Assembly: GCA_910585655.1 (NCBI GenBank)
Contig: CAJUFW010000083.1
Coordinates: forward strand, 7,465 to 14,195
DNA length: 6,731 nucleotides
Origin: an uncultured Lachnospiraceae bacterium
GTDB taxonomy: Bacteria; Bacillota_A; Clostridia; Lachnospirales; Lachnospiraceae
Direction of reading: 5' to 3'
In this document: piece by piece, positions 4,392 through 6,731 of the stretch
Layout of the letters: each line of letters starts with the position of its first letter
Position numbering within the stretch: the stretch's first letter is position 1
Translations under genes and position numbers: made by a program
The notes under the pieces: generated by a model
Told to the model about the DNA's origin: nothing
Seen by the model: only the letters and a program-made list of their open reading frames with translations
The model's database searches: none

Positions 4392-5216
4392 TTATACCGT
4401 GGAAAGATCCCACTCTTCATGGATTTTTGGCACATCGCTGATCAGACGCTTGGTATAATCCGCCTTTGGATTTAAAATCACCTCGTCTGCAGTCCCGACT
4501 TCTACGAATTTTCCATGTTCCATAATGTAGACCATATCGGATACATAATAAGCAAGACCGATATCGTGCGTGATAAAAATAATCGTCATATTGATTTCAT
4601 CCCGCAGCTTTAAAAGCATGTCAAGAATCGTCGCTCTCGAACAGGCGTCAATCATAGAGGTCGGCTCGTCGGCGAGCAAAATCTTTGGTTTTAGTAAAAA
4701 GATTCGGGCAATCATCAGACGCTGCATCTGCCCGCCGGACAGCTCAAACGGGTATTTATTCGTCAGTTCGGCGTATTTTAAATTGACAAAGCTGCAAGCC
4801 TCCGTCATCATCGCTTCTTTTTCCGCTTTCGGCAGGTTTCTACCACCCCGCATATTGATACAGTCTAGCAGCACCGAGTCGATTTTATTGAACATATTGT
4901 AAGAGGAAAACGGATCCTGGAAAATCGCCTGAATTCCCTTCCAATATTCCTTTTTCTTCGCGTGGCTTTTGATATCCCGCGGCTTCCCCTGGTATTCAAT
5001 CTCACCCTCCGTCACGCTGATCAAGCCTAGAATCATCTTAGAAAGCGTAGTTTTCCCGCTGCCGCTTTCTCCAACGATAGAAATGATCTCACCTTCTCTA
5101 AAGTCAAAATCCACATGATCCACCGCAACATTTCTGGCATTTCCTACTCCAAATACTTTTGTCACACCGGTTCCCGCCAGACACTTGGCACGTTTTTCCC
5201 TTTCTATCTTACTCAC
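4392..5216 (-). CDS. Opp/Dpp-family ABC importer ATP-binding subunit (DppF/OppF-like)
   Basis: This is the second ATPase of an importer for peptides or a similar oligomer; it pairs with the DppD-like subunit on the inner face of the membrane. Numbered from the ATG at 5222, the motifs are complete: Walker A GESGSGKTT (51-59), Q-loop FQDP (Q102), signature LSGGQMQR (161-168), Walker B ILLADE (181-186, E186 catalytic) and switch histidine H219. The D-loop reads SMID, not the common SALD. The C-terminus (YTKRLISDVPKIHEEWDL) is short and lacks the cysteine cluster of its partner. I place the start at the GTG at 5216: GGAGG lies 9 nt before it, but only 3 nt before the ATG at 5222. With the GTG, the gene overlaps the stop of the upstream ATPase by 8 bp, indicating translational coupling. 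It is the last gene of the operon, ended by the terminator at 4312-4353. Substrate undetermined. Confidence 0.93.
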   Translation of the reverse strand: MSKIEREKRAKCLAGTGVTKVFGVGNARNVAVDHVDFDFREGEIISIVGESGSGKTTLSKMILGLISVTEGEIEYQGKPRDIKSHAKKKEYWKGIQAIFQDPFSSYNMFNKIDSVLLDCINMRGGRNLPKAEKEAMMTEACSFVNLKYAELTNKYPFELSGGQMQRLMIARIFLLKPKILLADEPTSMIDACSRATILDMLLKLRDEINMTIIFITHDIGLAYYVSDMVYIMEHGKFVEVGTADEVILNPKADYTKRLISDVPKIHEEWDLSTV

Positions 5217-6216
5217 GGGCATACACCTCCCTCAGCTTGTCTTCTGATATCCGGCAGCGATAGGATCTTCCTGCCCCTGCCTCCTTCATTTCGACTGCCA
5301 TTCCACGACATTCGGCAGTCGCATAGCGGCAGCGCTCGGCAAAACGACAGCCTGCCGGAGGTTTTTTGAGATTCGGCGGCGTACCCGGAATAGCGGTCAG
5401 CTTCACATCCCTGGTGCCTGACTCCGGTACGATAATCGAACCCATCAGACCATTCGTATATGGATGAAGCGAATCAAAGACCATTTCCTTTGCCGTTCCC
5501 TTTTCTACGATCTGCCCGGCATACATTACCATAATATCATCTGTTACGTTATAAAGCAGCGGAAGCTCATGCGTAATAAAAATCATCGAACGAATAAAGC
5601 CCTTTTCCATCAGCTCACGCATCATTTTAATAACCATCTTCTGGCTCGTAACGTCTAATGCCGAGGACGGTTCGTCGGCAATCAGCACCTTTGGAGAAAG
5701 AATCGTGGAAATCGCGATAACCGTACGCTGCTTCATTCCGCCGGAAAGCTCTACCGCATGACGGTCTAATACACTGGCTGGAAGCCCCAATATCTCAAAA
5801 CGCTCTTTCGCGAGATCGTATATTTCTTTTTTACTGAGCTTGGTATCATGAGCATGCAGCACATCCTCAATAAAGCGGATGATTTTCTGTGTCGGGTTTA
5901 AGGCGTTCATCGCCGCCTGCGGAATATAGGCAATCTCATTTCCCAGGACGTTTTTCCGCACCTGATCCGGCGTCATATCCGAAATATTCATTCCGTCTAT
6001 CGTAATACTTCCGCTTATATAATGCAGCGGTGCAAAGTAGTATCCCATCAGACTTAGGGCAAGCGTTGACTTCCCGCAGCCGGATTCCCCGGCAATCCCT
6101 AAGGATTTCCCCTCTTCAATCTGCAGGCTCACACCATCTACCGCATAGACACTTTCGTGGAACCGGGTAACATACTTTGTCTTTAAATCCTTTACATCAA
6201 GCATTATTTTTCCCAT
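5209..6216 (-). CDS. Opp/Dpp-family ABC importer ATP-binding subunit (DppD/OppD-like)
   Basis: A full-length 335-residue ATPase. Walker A is GESGCGKST (43-51), the Q-loop YIPQ (Q100), the signature LSGGMKQR (157-164, Met in the fifth position, common in DppD proteins), Walker B VLIADE (177-182, E182), the D-loop SALD (185-188) and the switch histidine H216. The C-terminal oligopeptide-transporter extension is present: HPYTNGLMGSI, then IPGTPPNL, then cysteines C290, C296, C303 and C321 (spacing x5, x6, x17). This is the pattern that coordinates an iron-sulfur cluster in some DppD/OppD proteins. The ATG at 6216 has AGGAGG 5 nt upstream; the ATG at 6204 is too far from it. The gene starts 9 bp after the permease stop, whose TAG overlaps the ribosome binding site, and its own stop overlaps the next gene. 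The transported solute may be peptides or oligosaccharides; sequence alone does not decide. Confidence 0.95.
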   Translation of the reverse strand: MGKIMLDVKDLKTKYVTRFHESVYAVDGVSLQIEEGKSLGIAGESGCGKSTLALSLMGYYFAPLHYISGSITIDGMNISDMTPDQVRKNVLGNEIAYIPQAAMNALNPTQKIIRFIEDVLHAHDTKLSKKEIYDLAKERFEILGLPASVLDRHAVELSGGMKQRTVIAISTILSPKVLIADEPSSALDVTSQKMVIKMMRELMEKGFIRSMIFITHELPLLYNVTDDIMVMYAGQIVEKGTAKEMVFDSLHPYTNGLMGSIIVPESGTRDVKLTAIPGTPPNLKKPPAGCRFAERCRYATAECRGMAVEMKEAGAGRSYRCRISEDKLREVYARE

Positions 6217-6225
6217 AATTCCCTC

Positions 6226-6731
6226 CTAATCTCTCAACTGCGGATTGAACACCTGATCCAAACCGGTATTCATCAGATTCAGTGAGAACGTAATCAATGC
6301 GATAGACAAAATGATCGGCAAAAACGCCCACCAACGTCCGGCTAACGGCGCCTGCGCCGTCATAGCCCAGTTCATCATCAGCCCCAGCGTCGCTACTTTT
6401 GTGGTAGACGGTCCCAAGCCTAACATCGAAAGCTGCGCTTCTGCTAGAATCGCTGAAGAAATCTGTAAAATCAAAGCCATTACTACATAGGAAGCAATAT
6501 AAGGTAAAATATCCTGAATGATAATTCTCGGCAAACTGTGACCGGAAAGCTTGGACAGATTGACATGATCACGGTTTCTTAGGGAAATTACCTGGGAACG
6601 CACTGATCTGGTCGTCCATGTCCAGGATGTAAGACCGATGATTACACCAACTAAAGTCACTCCGCGCGCACTTTGACTGACGCTAAAGGAAATCAAAATA
6701 ATCAGCACAAAGGATGGAATGACGGTAAACA
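6226..6731 (-). CDS. Opp/Dpp-family ABC importer permease (DppC/OppC-like), 5' end cut off
   Basis: This is the C-terminal 168 codons or so of an inner-membrane permease; the frame is open to the right edge. The valine codon GTG at 6708 is internal, preceded in frame by FTVIPSF, so it is not the start. The binding-protein-dependent transport (EAA-like) loop is visible as LSKLSGHSLPR followed by QDILPYI; it contacts the ATPases. Hydrophobic segments come before and after it. The DppC-type ending is clear: EAQLSMLGLG, then WWAFLPIILSIALITFSLNL, then NTGLDQVFNPQLRD. Typical DppC proteins are about 300 residues, so a bit over half is present. The DppB-like partner and the solute-binding lipoprotein are expected further right. 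The downstream ATPase begins 9 bp after the stop, so all three genes form one operon. Confidence 0.93.
   Translation of the reverse strand, partial: FTVIPSFVLIILISFSVSQSARGVTLVGVIIGLTSWTWTTRSVRSQVISLRNRDHVNLSKLSGHSLPRIIIQDILPYIASYVVMALILQISSAILAEAQLSMLGLGPSTTKVATLGLMMNWAMTAQAPLAGRWWAFLPIILSIALITFSLNLMNTGLDQVFNPQLRD

Noticed and set aside
1..6731. Search for CRISPR arrays, tRNA or rRNA genes, insertion sequences, attachment sites and toxin-antitoxin or defence genes
   Set aside because: No regularly spaced repeats, cloverleaf, transposase or integrase frame, or recognised defence domain was seen on either strand.

Overview
The window looks like chromosomal DNA from a low-GC Gram-positive anaerobe of the Clostridia, most probably a Lachnospiraceae-type gut bacterium. 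This rests on strong AGGAGG ribosome binding sites, sigma-A promoters near consensus, an AT-rich and T-tract-rich intergenic region, and the gene families present (YitT, TIGR01906/DUF1461 and a DUF6062-like protein). The taxonomic call is inference; no rRNA or species marker is present.

Layout. Left block, minus strand: a YitT-family membrane protein (1543 to 662) followed after 51 bp by the N-terminal third or less of an M16C zinc metallopeptidase (610 to the left edge). Centre, plus strand: a cold-shock protein (1813-2016) with its own extended -10 promoter; a 14-bp GC-rich hairpin; then a TIGR01906/DUF1461 membrane protein related to lipoprotein intramolecular transacylase Lit (2132-2818). 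About 315 bp of T-rich DNA without a credible gene follows. Next come a near-perfect promoter (TTGACA, 16 bp, TATAAT), a compact folded leader RNA, and a 49-residue basic protein with no acidic residue (3271-3420). A second strong promoter then drives a DUF6062-like protein with two C-x2-C ... C-x2-H metal-site-like modules (3490-4239). A bidirectional terminator (4312-4353) separates this convergently from the right block.

Right block, minus strand: the 3' part of an Opp/Dpp-type ABC import operon in the order DppC-like permease (cut by the right edge), DppD-like ATPase, DppF-like ATPase. The genes are 9 bp apart or overlap by 8 bp, so they are almost certainly one transcript and translationally coupled. 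The DppB-like permease and the solute-binding protein are expected beyond the right edge.

The most unusual part is 3134-3490. A very strong promoter makes a transcript that begins in a nested, perfectly complementary three-helix RNA with a possible pseudoknot and alternative pairings. It is followed by a CTCCT/AGGAG element that could compete for the ribosome binding site of a tiny, unfamiliar basic protein. I could not match this leader to a riboswitch class from memory. It is the best candidate for an undescribed element, but only on structural grounds.
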